Assembly: GCA_032250585.1 (NCBI GenBank) | Contig: JAVVFH010000074.1 | Coordinates: 1 to 13,643 of the forward strand | Direction: 5' to 3' | DNA length: 13,643 bases | From: JAVVFH01 sp032250585 | GTDB taxonomy: Bacteria; Pseudomonadota; Gammaproteobacteria; Xanthomonadales; SZUA-36 | Shown: in pieces, positions 6,404 to 13,643 of the stretch | How positions within the stretch are numbered: the stretch's first letter is position 1 | Layout of the letters: the number at the start of each line of letters is the position of its first letter | Program-made: the position numbers and the translations under genes | The notes under the pieces: generated by a model | Database searches by the model: none | What the model saw: the letters and a program-made list of their open reading frames with translations, nothing else | Told to the model about the DNA's origin: nothing

Positions 6404-8632
6404 ATGTTAAAACGAAGCTTGAAGCAGGCTGTTGTCATTTCCCTGGTTGCCGGGGCGGGCGCATCACCACTGCCGCTTTTTTCGAGTGACGGAATGCTGG
6501 AGGAAGTCATCGTTACGGCCAGGAAGAGGCAGGAAAGCCTTCAGGACGTACCTCTGTCGATCAATGCCTTCGGCGACGAGGCACTCCGCGCAGCCAATGT
6601 GGTCGGCATCGACGAGGTTGCGCGGCTGACACCGGGGCTGTTTTTTCAATTTTTTGACGATACCCGCCCCAGCACCTTCATCCGTGGGCTTGGCAGCCGT
6701 CAGTTCGACGCCGGCTCGGACGGTTCCGTGGGTATCTTTTTCGATGAATTCTATCTCTCGCGTTTCAGCGGGCAGATGACCGGGCTCTACGATATCGACC
6801 GAATCGAGGTGCTCAAGGGACCCCAGGGCACGCTGTACGGCCGCAATACCATCGGCGGCGCGATGAACATCATCAGCAGGGACCCCACCGCTGAGCGAAG
6901 CGGATATGCTGAAATCGAGTACGGCAACCTGAACCAGCTTCGGGTAGAGGGCGCAATCAGCGGTCCGTTAGCCGGAGAGCGGCTGACGGGGCGCCTGGCC
7001 TTTGTGAAGCATGAACGTGACGGTCACTTGACGAATCTCACGACCGGCACCGAACTGCAGGGCGAGGACATGGGCGCCATCCGCGGCAAGCTGCGGTTCG
7101 AGGCCTCAGATAGCCTCAGCGCCCTGTTCAGTATTGAATACAACAGTTCGGACAGGCCCGGAACGCAGGGCGAACCGATTGCCGGCGTCTTCTCGGCCGC
7201 CCCGGGAATTTCGCTGGTTAAAACCCCTGATCGGCGCGCGGAATTCTTCAACGAGGATTCACGCTTCGACCGGGAACTGCTGACTCTGATCGGGCGCGTC
7301 GAATGGGAACCGGGCCCGCTGTCCATCACCAGCATCACCGGCTACAGGAATAGTGATCTCGAGGAGTTCAGGGACCTGGACTCCACCCGTTTCGATGCCA
7401 TTGGCCAGGACACCATTGAAGAATCCGATTCCATTTCCCAGGAACTGCGGCTGGCATCGACACCCGGCGGGGTATTCACTTTCAATGACCGCCTTGACTG
7501 GGTCGTCGGACTTTATTATTTCAAGGAAGACACCGACCGTTTGGACCGCTTCCCGTTTGGTCCCGATTCCGCGATTTCATCCATCGTCAATACCTTCGAT
7601 ACGCTGGGAATCCCGGCGCCCATCCTGCCGGGCGTCGATACCTTCTATGAAGACTTCAGCAACAATGTCGATATCGAGAGTTTCGCGGTGTTCAGCCAGG
7701 CGACCTTTGCGCTGACCGATCGCCTGAATATTACCGGCGGCTTGCGCTGGACACGCGACGAGAAGCGGGCCGAAATCATCGGCAACACAACGCGCCCCGG
7801 CCTGCCGCCGATTTTCGGGGACTTCACGGTAAACCGGGATCCAAACTGGGAGTCGGTGGATCCAAAAGTGACGATCGATTACCAGTTGACACCAGAAAGC
7901 CTGCTGTACCTCACGTTTGCGGAAGGGTTCAAAAGCGGCGGATTCCAGTTCGCCGCGTTCAATCCGGAAGCAGCGGGCGTCGTATTCGAGCCCGAAGAGC
8001 TGACCTCTTATGAGCTCGGCCTGAAGAGCGACCTGTGGGGCGGCCGGATGCGCCTGAACGCCAGCGGCTTCGTTTACAGCTACGAAAACCAGCAACTGCC
8101 CCGCATCGTGCTGCTCCCCAGCGGCAGCTTCGGGCAGGTGATCACCAACGCCGCAGAGAGTGACATCAACGGTATCGAAGTCGATGTTTCCGTGGCGCCC
8201 ACTCCCGGATTGATGCTGTCGGCCGGCTATGCTTATCTGGATGCCACCTATGACAAGTTCGTTTTCAACGAGGCGTTGGATTTTTCGGGAAACCAGATGC
8301 CCCGGGCACCGGAACACTCGTATTTCGTCAATGTCGATTATGAGCGGCCGATAGGTTCCGGCACCGGATTCGTCCACGCCGACTGGAGTTGGCAGGACGA
8401 TATTTTTTTCGAGTTCGACGAGGGCGCGACCATCGGCACCAGGCAGGAAGCTTTTGGCCTGCTGAACGTCGAAGCCGGTTTCGAGATGGCGCAATGGCGC
8501 TTCGCCGCCTGGTCGAAGAACCTGACCGACAAAACCTATCGCAGCTCGGTATTGAATTTTGGCGGCAACACAATCGAGTTTTTGGGCCTTCCGCGGACAT
8601 ACGGATTGAGTGTGCGTTATGCCTTTGATTAA
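6404..8632 (+). CDS. TonB-dependent outer-membrane receptor
   Basis: A 742-aa receptor and first gene of the plus-strand operon. A GGGAGA lies about 10 bases before the ATG. The signal peptide is about residues 1-29 (MLKRSLK, then a Val/Leu/Ala core). The TonB box MLEEVIVTARKR is at 31-42. The plug carries FIRGLGSRQ (92-100) and the conserved DIDRIEVLKGPQGTLYGRN at 130-148. The barrel follows, and the protein ends SVRYAFD, with the aromatic residue penultimate rather than last. Plug motifs match the minus-strand receptor, but barrel sequences and lengths (742 against 810 aa) differ, so this is a distant paralogue likely to bind another ligand. The downstream gene starts 28 nt later, so they form one operon. 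Nothing in the sequence names the ligand. Confidence 0.95.
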   Translation: MLKRSLKQAVVISLVAGAGASPLPLFSSDGMLEEVIVTARKRQESLQDVPLSINAFGDEALRAANVVGIDEVARLTPGLFFQFFDDTRPSTFIRGLGSRQFDAGSDGSVGIFFDEFYLSRFSGQMTGLYDIDRIEVLKGPQGTLYGRNTIGGAMNIISRDPTAERSGYAEIEYGNLNQLRVEGAISGPLAGERLTGRLAFVKHERDGHLTNLTTGTELQGEDMGAIRGKLRFEASDSLSALFSIEYNSSDRPGTQGEPIAGVFSAAPGISLVKTPDRRAEFFNEDSRFDRELLTLIGRVEWEPGPLSITSITGYRNSDLEEFRDLDSTRFDAIGQDTIEESDSISQELRLASTPGGVFTFNDRLDWVVGLYYFKEDTDRLDRFPFGPDSAISSIVNTFDTLGIPAPILPGVDTFYEDFSNNVDIESFAVFSQATFALTDRLNITGGLRWTRDEKRAEIIGNTTRPGLPPIFGDFTVNRDPNWESVDPKVTIDYQLTPESLLYLTFAEGFKSGGFQFAAFNPEAAGVVFEPEELTSYELGLKSDLWGGRMRLNASGFVYSYENQQLPRIVLLPSGSFGQVITNAAESDINGIEVDVSVAPTPGLMLSAGYAYLDATYDKFVFNEALDFSGNQMPRAPEHSYFVNVDYERPIGSGTGFVHADWSWQDDIFFEFDEGATIGTRQEAFGLLNVEAGFEMAQWRFAAWSKNLTDKTYRSSVLNFGGNTIEFLGLPRTYGLSVRYAFD

Positions 8633-8660
8633 CCATCGCTAAACACAGCGGAGAGAGACC

Positions 8661-9551
8661 ATGTTGAATACTTCCAGACTTCCCGGGGCAAGCGCGTCAG
8701 CGCTTCTGCTTATGAGCATCATCACATTTTTACCGTCATCAGCGGAGGCGGAACAGATGTTGGAACCCAAAAACGTGCACGCACTGACTGTCGAGCTTCC
8801 GGCGGAAGCCGCGCGCTTTTACAACCAGGCTGGCGAGCAGGCGAAAGGTGTCGTGGAAGGTGAGCACGTGCATTTCGAAGAAAAGAATCGCCGCTACGTC
8901 ATGATTGCCGTACCGGCGGCGCCTTTGCCGAAAGACCAGTTCATAGCCGAGTACGAACGCCTGGAAGTGCTCGTGAACGGCCGGCAGCGGGTCAGGCTGG
9001 CCGATCATCCGCGGCTTTTTTCACGCAATCTGGATGACGCGGACTACATCCGAGGCGCGCCCACCTTTGTGCCGGAAGAGATTTTTGGCGACGATTTCAT
9101 CGGCCAGGCACATGATTTTGAACTGCTGCGCGACGGCGTCCGGATTTTCGGGCCGGTGCGCTGGCTGGTGCCGGACGAGCGTACCGGGCCGACCGTGGCG
9201 GCCGTAAAAGGCGGACCCGGAATCGGCGAAGTGACCATCGAGCTGGAGAAAGTCGATTTCAGATTGATGGCACTGGTGGTTTACCTGGATGCGCGCTTCG
9301 GTGACCCCGTGAGCGTGGAACAGGTCCTGCCAGACGGCCAAACAGAGCCGCTGGCGATCCGCACCGTTGGCAACGACATGGTCGGCGATCAGGAAATTTT
9401 CCGGGAAGCCTACCTGGAGGGTTTCTCCGCGGGTTTCGCCCGGAACCTGGCTGTCCGCCTCCGTTTTGAGCAATCCGGTGAGGGCTACTTCGCCGCCGTG
9501 GGACAGACTTATACCACCTACAACGGCAACCGAATCATCGATGTACCCTGA
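8661..9551 (+). CDS. Secreted protein of unknown function
   Basis: A 296-aa protein I do not recognise. A GGAGAGAG site precedes the ATG. Residues 1-30 form a clear signal peptide (hydrophobic 12-24, cleavage after AEA at 28-30). The mature part is rich in acidic residues and short beta-like segments, has no cysteine, no membrane helix and no evident catalytic motif. It contains two possible beta-rich halves, about 36-125 and 150-290. It sits between the receptor and the haem/propeller protein, and its end overlaps the next ATG by 11 nt, so it is translated with them. A periplasmic or surface partner of the receptor, such as a ligand-binding or carrier protein, is possible by position only. 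Confidence 0.85.
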   Translation: MLNTSRLPGASASALLLMSIITFLPSSAEAEQMLEPKNVHALTVELPAEAARFYNQAGEQAKGVVEGEHVHFEEKNRRYVMIAVPAAPLPKDQFIAEYERLEVLVNGRQRVRLADHPRLFSRNLDDADYIRGAPTFVPEEIFGDDFIGQAHDFELLRDGVRIFGPVRWLVPDERTGPTVAAVKGGPGIGEVTIELEKVDFRLMALVVYLDARFGDPVSVEQVLPDGQTEPLAIRTVGNDMVGDQEIFREAYLEGFSAGFARNLAVRLRFEQSGEGYFAAVGQTYTTYNGNRIIDVP

Positions 9552-11175
9552 CCGTCCAGGCCCGGCCGTTCATGCGGCGCTGGCACTTTTGTCAGCCGCC
9601 GTGCTGATGTGCCATGCCCGGACCGTCGATGCCGCCACACTCAATGGCGAAATCGTTCGACCGGACAAGCGGCAGGCCGCGGCGCTGATTACGCTTCACA
9701 GCGCCGAACTCGGCCGGGCGTGGACCCTGCAAAGCTCCGTGACCGGCAGTTTCCGCGTGGAGAACCTCCCCGCCGGGCCTTACGAACTGACTGTTCGCAG
9801 CCCGGGGCTGCCGGTGCTCGTCATGCCATTGGCGGATCTCGACAAGGACAGCGATCTCACCATTCCACTGCAGATGGGACCCATGAACAGCGCGCTGACC
9901 AGCGCCGAGATGCTCGCCTATCTGCCGGCTGATCACGCTGCGGGCGATGCGCGGCAGTTGCTGCGCTTCCATTGCGTGCAATGCCACGGCCTGGAGTTTA
10001 TTGCCGCGGCCGCGAAAACCCCGGAACAATGGGACGCGACCGTAAAGGTGATGGCCGGGCGCGTGCCCCCCGCTCCGGAAGGCGAAATGGACCGGATAAG
10101 CGACTATCTGGCGCGAAACTTTGGCGAGCAGAACCGGGGCTCGGTGCCGATGACGGGTGCCACGCAATTTTCGTTTGAAGCAAACGCGGTGCTGGTCGAG
10201 CTGGATCTGCCGAAGGCCGGCGCCCACCCGCATGACATCCGCCTGGGCCCGGACGGAAACGTGTGGGTGGCGGATTTCGACGTGCGACCCGATCTCGAGC
10301 ACAACAGTCTGTTTCGCATTGATCCGCAGACGCTGCAAATCGAGACCATTGAACTGGCCGTCGCCGCGACCGGCGCACGCAGCATCACCTTCGACCGGGA
10401 TGGGGCGGCCTGGGTCAACATTCTTTTTGGCGACCTCCTGGCCAGATTGGATCCCGAGTCCCGAAAAGTAACGACCTTTCCCGTTCCGGGCGGAAAGACC
10501 TGGCCGCATAGCCTCAGTTTTGGGCCGGAAGGTGAAATATGGTTCTCGGGAATGTGGTCCGATGTGCTCGGGCGATTCGAACCGTCGTCGGGCGCTTTCA
10601 GCTTCCGGAAGGTCCCGACCGAGCGCTCCATGCTTTATGATATCGAAGTCGATCAGGACGGTCATGTCTGGTACACCGGGCTGTTCGCCCACCAGCTGGG
10701 GCGCTTCGATCCGAAAACGGGTGCGTTTGCCGAATTCAAGACCCCGACGCCGCTGTCGAGCACGCGCTACCTGGATATCGGGCCGACGGGGGACATCTGG
10801 GTGTCCCTGTTCGCCGCGGGACGGATTGCGCGATTCGATCCCGAGACAGAAACCTTCGAGGAAATTTTGCTGCCCAATCCGAACGGCTCCCCCTATGATG
10901 TACAGGCGACCGAAGAAGGGCGAGTCTGGTACACCGACTTTACCCGGAACGCGGTAGCGAGTTTCGATATCGACGAGCGGCAATTTCGTCAGTATTCGAT
11001 TCCCTCCTCAGCCTATGCCAGGCCTACCGAGCTGGATATCGGTGCCGACGGGCGGATCTGGTTTTGCGAGAACGGCGTGGGCAAAGTGGGTTTCATCGAC
11101 ACCGATGCCATCGCCACAGCGGGTGTCTACCGCGTGCCGGCGAACCAGCAGAAACGGATTCAGAATAACCACTAA
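9541..11175 (+). CDS. Secreted regulatory-like domain / cytochrome c / Vgb-like propeller fusion
   Basis: A 544-aa exported protein. The frame is open from 9367, but the ATG at 9541 gives a proper signal peptide (1-32, ending DAA) and overlaps the previous stop closely. Residues 34-110 look like a carboxypeptidase regulatory-like (transthyretin-type) fold with GSFRVENLPAGPYELTV. Residues 138-195 hold a c-type haem site, CVQCH at 145-149, with Met171 (VMAGRVPP) as likely axial ligand. Residues 226-535 contain seven repeats of the form 'GPDG-(I/V)W-…-R-DP-T', with tryptophans near 242, 291, 334, 377, 420, 463 and 507, as in the seven-bladed virginiamycin B lyase (Vgb) propeller. Vgb linearises streptogramins; here the haem suggests a redox or electron-transfer role, possibly oxidation of a propeller-bound ligand. 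Similar fusions occur in other soil and marine bacteria. Third gene of the receptor operon. Confidence 0.88.
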   Translation: MYPDRPGPAVHAALALLSAAVLMCHARTVDAATLNGEIVRPDKRQAAALITLHSAELGRAWTLQSSVTGSFRVENLPAGPYELTVRSPGLPVLVMPLADLDKDSDLTIPLQMGPMNSALTSAEMLAYLPADHAAGDARQLLRFHCVQCHGLEFIAAAAKTPEQWDATVKVMAGRVPPAPEGEMDRISDYLARNFGEQNRGSVPMTGATQFSFEANAVLVELDLPKAGAHPHDIRLGPDGNVWVADFDVRPDLEHNSLFRIDPQTLQIETIELAVAATGARSITFDRDGAAWVNILFGDLLARLDPESRKVTTFPVPGGKTWPHSLSFGPEGEIWFSGMWSDVLGRFEPSSGAFSFRKVPTERSMLYDIEVDQDGHVWYTGLFAHQLGRFDPKTGAFAEFKTPTPLSSTRYLDIGPTGDIWVSLFAAGRIARFDPETETFEEILLPNPNGSPYDVQATEEGRVWYTDFTRNAVASFDIDERQFRQYSIPSSAYARPTELDIGADGRIWFCENGVGKVGFIDTDAIATAGVYRVPANQQKRIQNNH

Positions 11176-11765
11176 TGGTTCAGGTCAAGAAAAAGAAACT
11201 CGAGGCTGCAATTCTCGACGCGGCGCGCGAGCTCTTTCGCGTGAAGGGCTATCTGGGCACCCGCATGAGCGAGATTGCCGCCACGGCCGGTACCTCGGTC
11301 TCGAACCTGTATATTTATTTTCCGTCGAAGTTACACCTGCTCTACGAGGTGTATACCCCGATGGTGACGTCGCGCATGATGCGCCTGGCCAACGAGTCGC
11401 AATCCATCAAGGATCCCGAGAAGCGTCTGCGGCTGATCTTTTTGACCCTTTGGCGCGACCTGCCCCGCGAGGACAACGCTTTCGCGCGAAACCTGATGCA
11501 GGCCATCATCACGGCGCCCGAAGGACTGGAGAAACCGCACCATCCGCTCAGCTGGCTGGAGGAGTTCACCAACGACCTGATCAAGACCTGCCTGCCCGAA
11601 AGCCGTCATTTCCTGGTCGAAGACCGTACCATTGCCTTTCTCGCCTGGATGGCCTTCGACGGCTTCGTGGCGAACGTCAACAAAGAAGAAGATCGAGACA
11701 TCGAAAAGCTGGTCGTGCAATTTACCGACATGCTGCTAGGGCAAACACCACCCCTGCCTGCTTGA
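11175..11765 (+). CDS. TetR-family transcriptional regulator
   Basis: A 196-aa regulator. A Lys-rich start (KKKK at 5-8) leads into helix ILDAARELF. The helix-turn-helix lies at about 29-50 (TRMSEIAATAGTSVSNLYIY) followed by the FPSK signature, where Tyr-Phe is the TetR recognition-helix ending. Residues 55-190 form the divergent, ligand-binding and dimerising part. The ATG overlaps the preceding stop in TAATG, so it is translationally coupled to the propeller gene. As last gene of the operon it is likely to control this operon and perhaps the divergent cluster through the palindrome at 6094-6123 (inference). TetR proteins usually repress and are released by a small ligand, often the imported substrate. 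Confidence 0.93.
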   Translation: MVQVKKKKLEAAILDAARELFRVKGYLGTRMSEIAATAGTSVSNLYIYFPSKLHLLYEVYTPMVTSRMMRLANESQSIKDPEKRLRLIFLTLWRDLPREDNAFARNLMQAIITAPEGLEKPHHPLSWLEEFTNDLIKTCLPESRHFLVEDRTIAFLAWMAFDGFVANVNKEEDRDIEKLVVQFTDMLLGQTPPLPA

Positions 11766-11766
11766 A

Positions 11767-11788
11767 GCGCTGCGCCGTCGGCGAGCGC
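11767..11788 (+). terminator. GC-rich hairpin after the TetR gene
   Basis: Beginning one base after the TetR stop, GCGCT-G-CGCC (11767-11776) pairs with GGCGAGCGC (11780-11788) around a GTC loop: nine pairs with one bulged G. No U-tract follows, so it is not a classic intrinsic terminator, though it ends the operon and faces a convergent gene. The rest of the gap to 11977 holds no gene. Confidence 0.4.
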
Positions 11789-11977
11789 CCGGTCCTTGAA
11801 ACCAGCAAGCTGTCTCTGCGGATTTTTCTAAACCAAAACATTGCAGCAGTCGGACCTGGCTCGGGGACAGATTCCTCTGCGGGTTGTGGCCAACGTCGCA
11901 GCTTAAGCTGAAGGTTGGGCAAAACGCCTTGTTTCAACGCAGAGCTACATCCAGCGGGGCAGGTCAAAACATGATGT

Positions 11978-13643
11978 CTATGCCTTGACCCGCTCCATTT
12001 TCGGATCGTAGAGCGGTCGCAGGGAGACTTCCGCCGGATAGATACGACCGGCGACGTCGACTTCCCAGTTGCCGCGCTGCAGCCAGTCCGTATCCACCGG
12101 ATCGCCCGCGACCATGGCCAGACCGACTGCGCCGCCCAGGGTGTGCCCATAGGACGCCGCGCGGACCTCGCCCACCGGCACGCCGTCACGCAAAACCACT
12201 TCCGCATGGTGCATCAGCGGCTCCGGGTCCTTGAGCAGCACCTGCACCAGGCGCTTCGGCCAGGGCGCCTGTGCCTTCTTCGCCAGGCAGGCTTCGCGGC
12301 CGATAAAGCCGCCCGGCTTGTCGACTTTCACGGCAAAGCCGAGACCCGTTTCATAGGGATCGTCGGTGTTGTCGATATCGTGTCCGTAATCGCGATAGCC
12401 TTTTTCCAGGCGCAGGCTGGCCAGCGCCCTGAGGCCCGCATGGCGCAGCCCGAAGGCCTGCCCGGCCTCGACAATCCGGTCGTAGACGTGCACCGCCTGC
12501 TCGGCCGGGATGTACAGTTCGTAACCCAACTCGCCGACGTAGGTGATGCGCACGCAGATTACGCGCGCCAGGCCGATGTCGATCTCCCGGACCGTGCGGA
12601 ACGGGAAGGCCGCGTTCGAGAGATCCACCAAGGTCAGCGACTGCAGCAATGTCCGCGACTTCGGACCCTGTATGTTCAGCTGCCCATAAGCGGACGTCAC
12701 GTCGGTCACGAATACGTGCTCCTGGTCGCCAATATGTCGCTTCATCCAGGTTTCCACGTGCCGGTGCGCCGTATCCGAAGCGACCACCATGAACTTTCCG
12801 GCATCGAACTTGATCACCGTCAGGTCCGCCTCCAGCGTGCCGGCCTCGTTGAGCCATTGCGTGTAGGTGATCAGGCCGGACTCGCCGTCGACTTCGTTCG
12901 CCGACAGACGGTCCAGGAAGCGGCCCGCATCGCGTCCCTGCACGAGGAATTTGCCCATGAACGACATGTCCATTGCAATCACGCCCTCGCGGCAGGCGCG
13001 GTGTTCGCCCTGCCACCACGGAAACCAGTTCTCGCGGCCCCAGGAATATTCTTCCACCTGCGGTTCGTGGCCCTCCGGCGCGAACCAGCCCGGCGATTCC
13101 CAACCGCTGACTTCGCGGAAAGAGGCGCCCTGCGCAGCGAGGCGCTCGTGGAACGGCGAGCGCTTCGCCCCCCGCGCCGTTTGCATCGAGCGCGAAGGAT
13201 AGTGGCACTCGTAGACCAGCCCGAGTGACTCGAAACCGCGCTGGCGTCGGTATTCGGGGTTGCACTGAAATGGCTGGAAACGGTCGATGTTGATGCCGGT
13301 GACGTCCACGTCGGCCGAGCCGTGCAGAATCCAGTGCGCCAGCAGCCGGCCCAGACCGCCGCCGGTGATGATGCCGACCGAATTCAGGCCGGCGGCGACG
13401 AAGTAATTCTTCAGTTCCGGCGCCTCGCCGACGATCGGGGACAGGTCCGGCGTGAAGCTCTCCGGCCCGCAGAACAGCTTGCGGATACCCACCTCCATCG
13501 TCACCGGCACGCGGCTCATCGCGGCCTCCAGGAACGGCGTCAGGCGATCCCAGTCGGGCGGCAGTTCACCGTAGGAGAAATCCTCCGGGATGCCTTCGAC
13601 TTTCCACGGCACGCAGTCGGGCTCGAACATGCCGACCATCAGC
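11978..13643 (-). CDS. FAD-dependent oxidoreductase/GcvT fusion (dimethylglycine or sarcosine dehydrogenase-like), 5' end off window
   Basis: The open frame enters from the right edge, so the N-terminal FAD/Rossmann part of the roughly 800-aa family is missing. The visible 553 residues (numbered from the ATG at 13639) give the end of the FAD oxidoreductase domain (about 1-118, with FTPDLSPIVGEAPE and GIITGGGLGRLLA), the linking FAO_M part (about 120-175), the folate-binding GCV_T domain (about 180-440, with DMSFMGKFLVQG, LTYTQW-type ITYTQWLNEAG, and YVGELGYELYIP) and the GCV_T C-terminal barrel (about 450-545). Family members oxidise N-methyl groups of dimethylglycine or sarcosine and pass the carbon to tetrahydrofolate. 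It is convergent with the TetR gene and probably an unrelated unit. The internal ATG at 13639 is not taken as the start. Confidence 0.93.
   Translation of the reverse strand, partial: LMVGMFEPDCVPWKVEGIPEDFSYGELPPDWDRLTPFLEAAMSRVPVTMEVGIRKLFCGPESFTPDLSPIVGEAPELKNYFVAAGLNSVGIITGGGLGRLLAHWILHGSADVDVTGINIDRFQPFQCNPEYRRQRGFESLGLVYECHYPSRSMQTARGAKRSPFHERLAAQGASFREVSGWESPGWFAPEGHEPQVEEYSWGRENWFPWWQGEHRACREGVIAMDMSFMGKFLVQGRDAGRFLDRLSANEVDGESGLITYTQWLNEAGTLEADLTVIKFDAGKFMVVASDTAHRHVETWMKRHIGDQEHVFVTDVTSAYGQLNIQGPKSRTLLQSLTLVDLSNAAFPFRTVREIDIGLARVICVRITYVGELGYELYIPAEQAVHVYDRIVEAGQAFGLRHAGLRALASLRLEKGYRDYGHDIDNTDDPYETGLGFAVKVDKPGGFIGREACLAKKAQAPWPKRLVQVLLKDPEPLMHHAEVVLRDGVPVGEVRAASYGHTLGGAVGLAMVAGDPVDTDWLQRGNWEVDVAGRIYPAEVSLRPLYDPKMERVKA

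Noticed and set aside
7577..8494. Minus-strand frame of 305 codons inside the second receptor
   Set aside because: The receptor frame has full plug and barrel motifs; the antisense frame has none and no ribosome site.
9592..10983. Long minus-strand frame of 463 codons
   Set aside because: It lies opposite the haem/propeller gene, whose repeats and haem motif are clear; the antisense translation is Arg/Gly/His-rich and without structure.
11899..11910. Perfect palindrome CAGCTTAAGCTG between the convergent genes
   Set aside because: Short and isolated; no promoter or partner site was seen, so chance or a minor hairpin is as likely.
11956..11997. Imperfect inverted repeat with GGTCAA/TTGACC core at the end of the GcvT gene
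   Set aside because: Two mismatches in 12, a 17-nt loop, no U-tract, and one arm lies in the coding end; too weak to call a terminator.
12143..13228. Plus-strand frame of 361 codons
   Set aside because: Shadow of the GcvT fusion gene, which is highly conserved in the other strand.

Overview
The window reads as about 13.6 kb of chromosome from a GC-rich, Gram-negative heterotroph, most likely a gammaproteobacterium (an alphaproteobacterium is possible). The reasons are two outer-membrane TonB-dependent receptors with 'LEEV-VTA-KR' type TonB boxes, several periplasmic signal peptides, compact operons with ATGA/TAATG overlaps, and a dimethylglycine/sarcosine dehydrogenase-like GcvT fusion. There are no tRNA, rRNA, CRISPR or insertion-sequence signatures.

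Layout. (1) A minus-strand cluster runs leftwards from about 5908 to 1. It holds a 342-aa and a 172-aa membrane protein built from one repeated four-helix HxH module, a periplasmic metallo-beta-lactamase-fold hydrolase, a TonB-dependent receptor with its own sigma70-like promoter and a long leader, and an SMP-30/gluconolactonase-like beta-propeller whose family similarity stops near position 95. (2) A 495-bp AT-rich divergent region (5909-6403) carries a 9-bp-arm palindrome and two pairs of 13-nt repeats. (3) A plus-strand cluster (6404-11765) holds a second TonB-dependent receptor, an unrecognised secreted 296-aa protein, a secreted fusion of a carboxypeptidase-regulatory-like domain, a c-type haem motif and a seven-bladed Vgb-like propeller, and a TetR regulator that closes the operon and is followed by a GC-rich hairpin. 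(4) A convergent minus-strand gene enters from the right edge: the C-terminal two thirds of an FAD oxidoreductase/aminomethyltransferase fusion for N-methyl glycine compounds.

How it may work (inference): the two divergent clusters look like mirror-image uptake-and-processing loci. Each pairs an outer-membrane receptor for a small organic ligand with a secreted beta-propeller protein. The MBL hydrolase and the haem-bearing propeller would act in the periplasm, the HxH proteins in the inner membrane, and the TetR protein may sense the ligand and act at the divergent region. The substrate cannot be named from sequence. The parts least covered by known families are the triplicated HxH membrane module and the cysteine-free secreted protein at 8661-9551.
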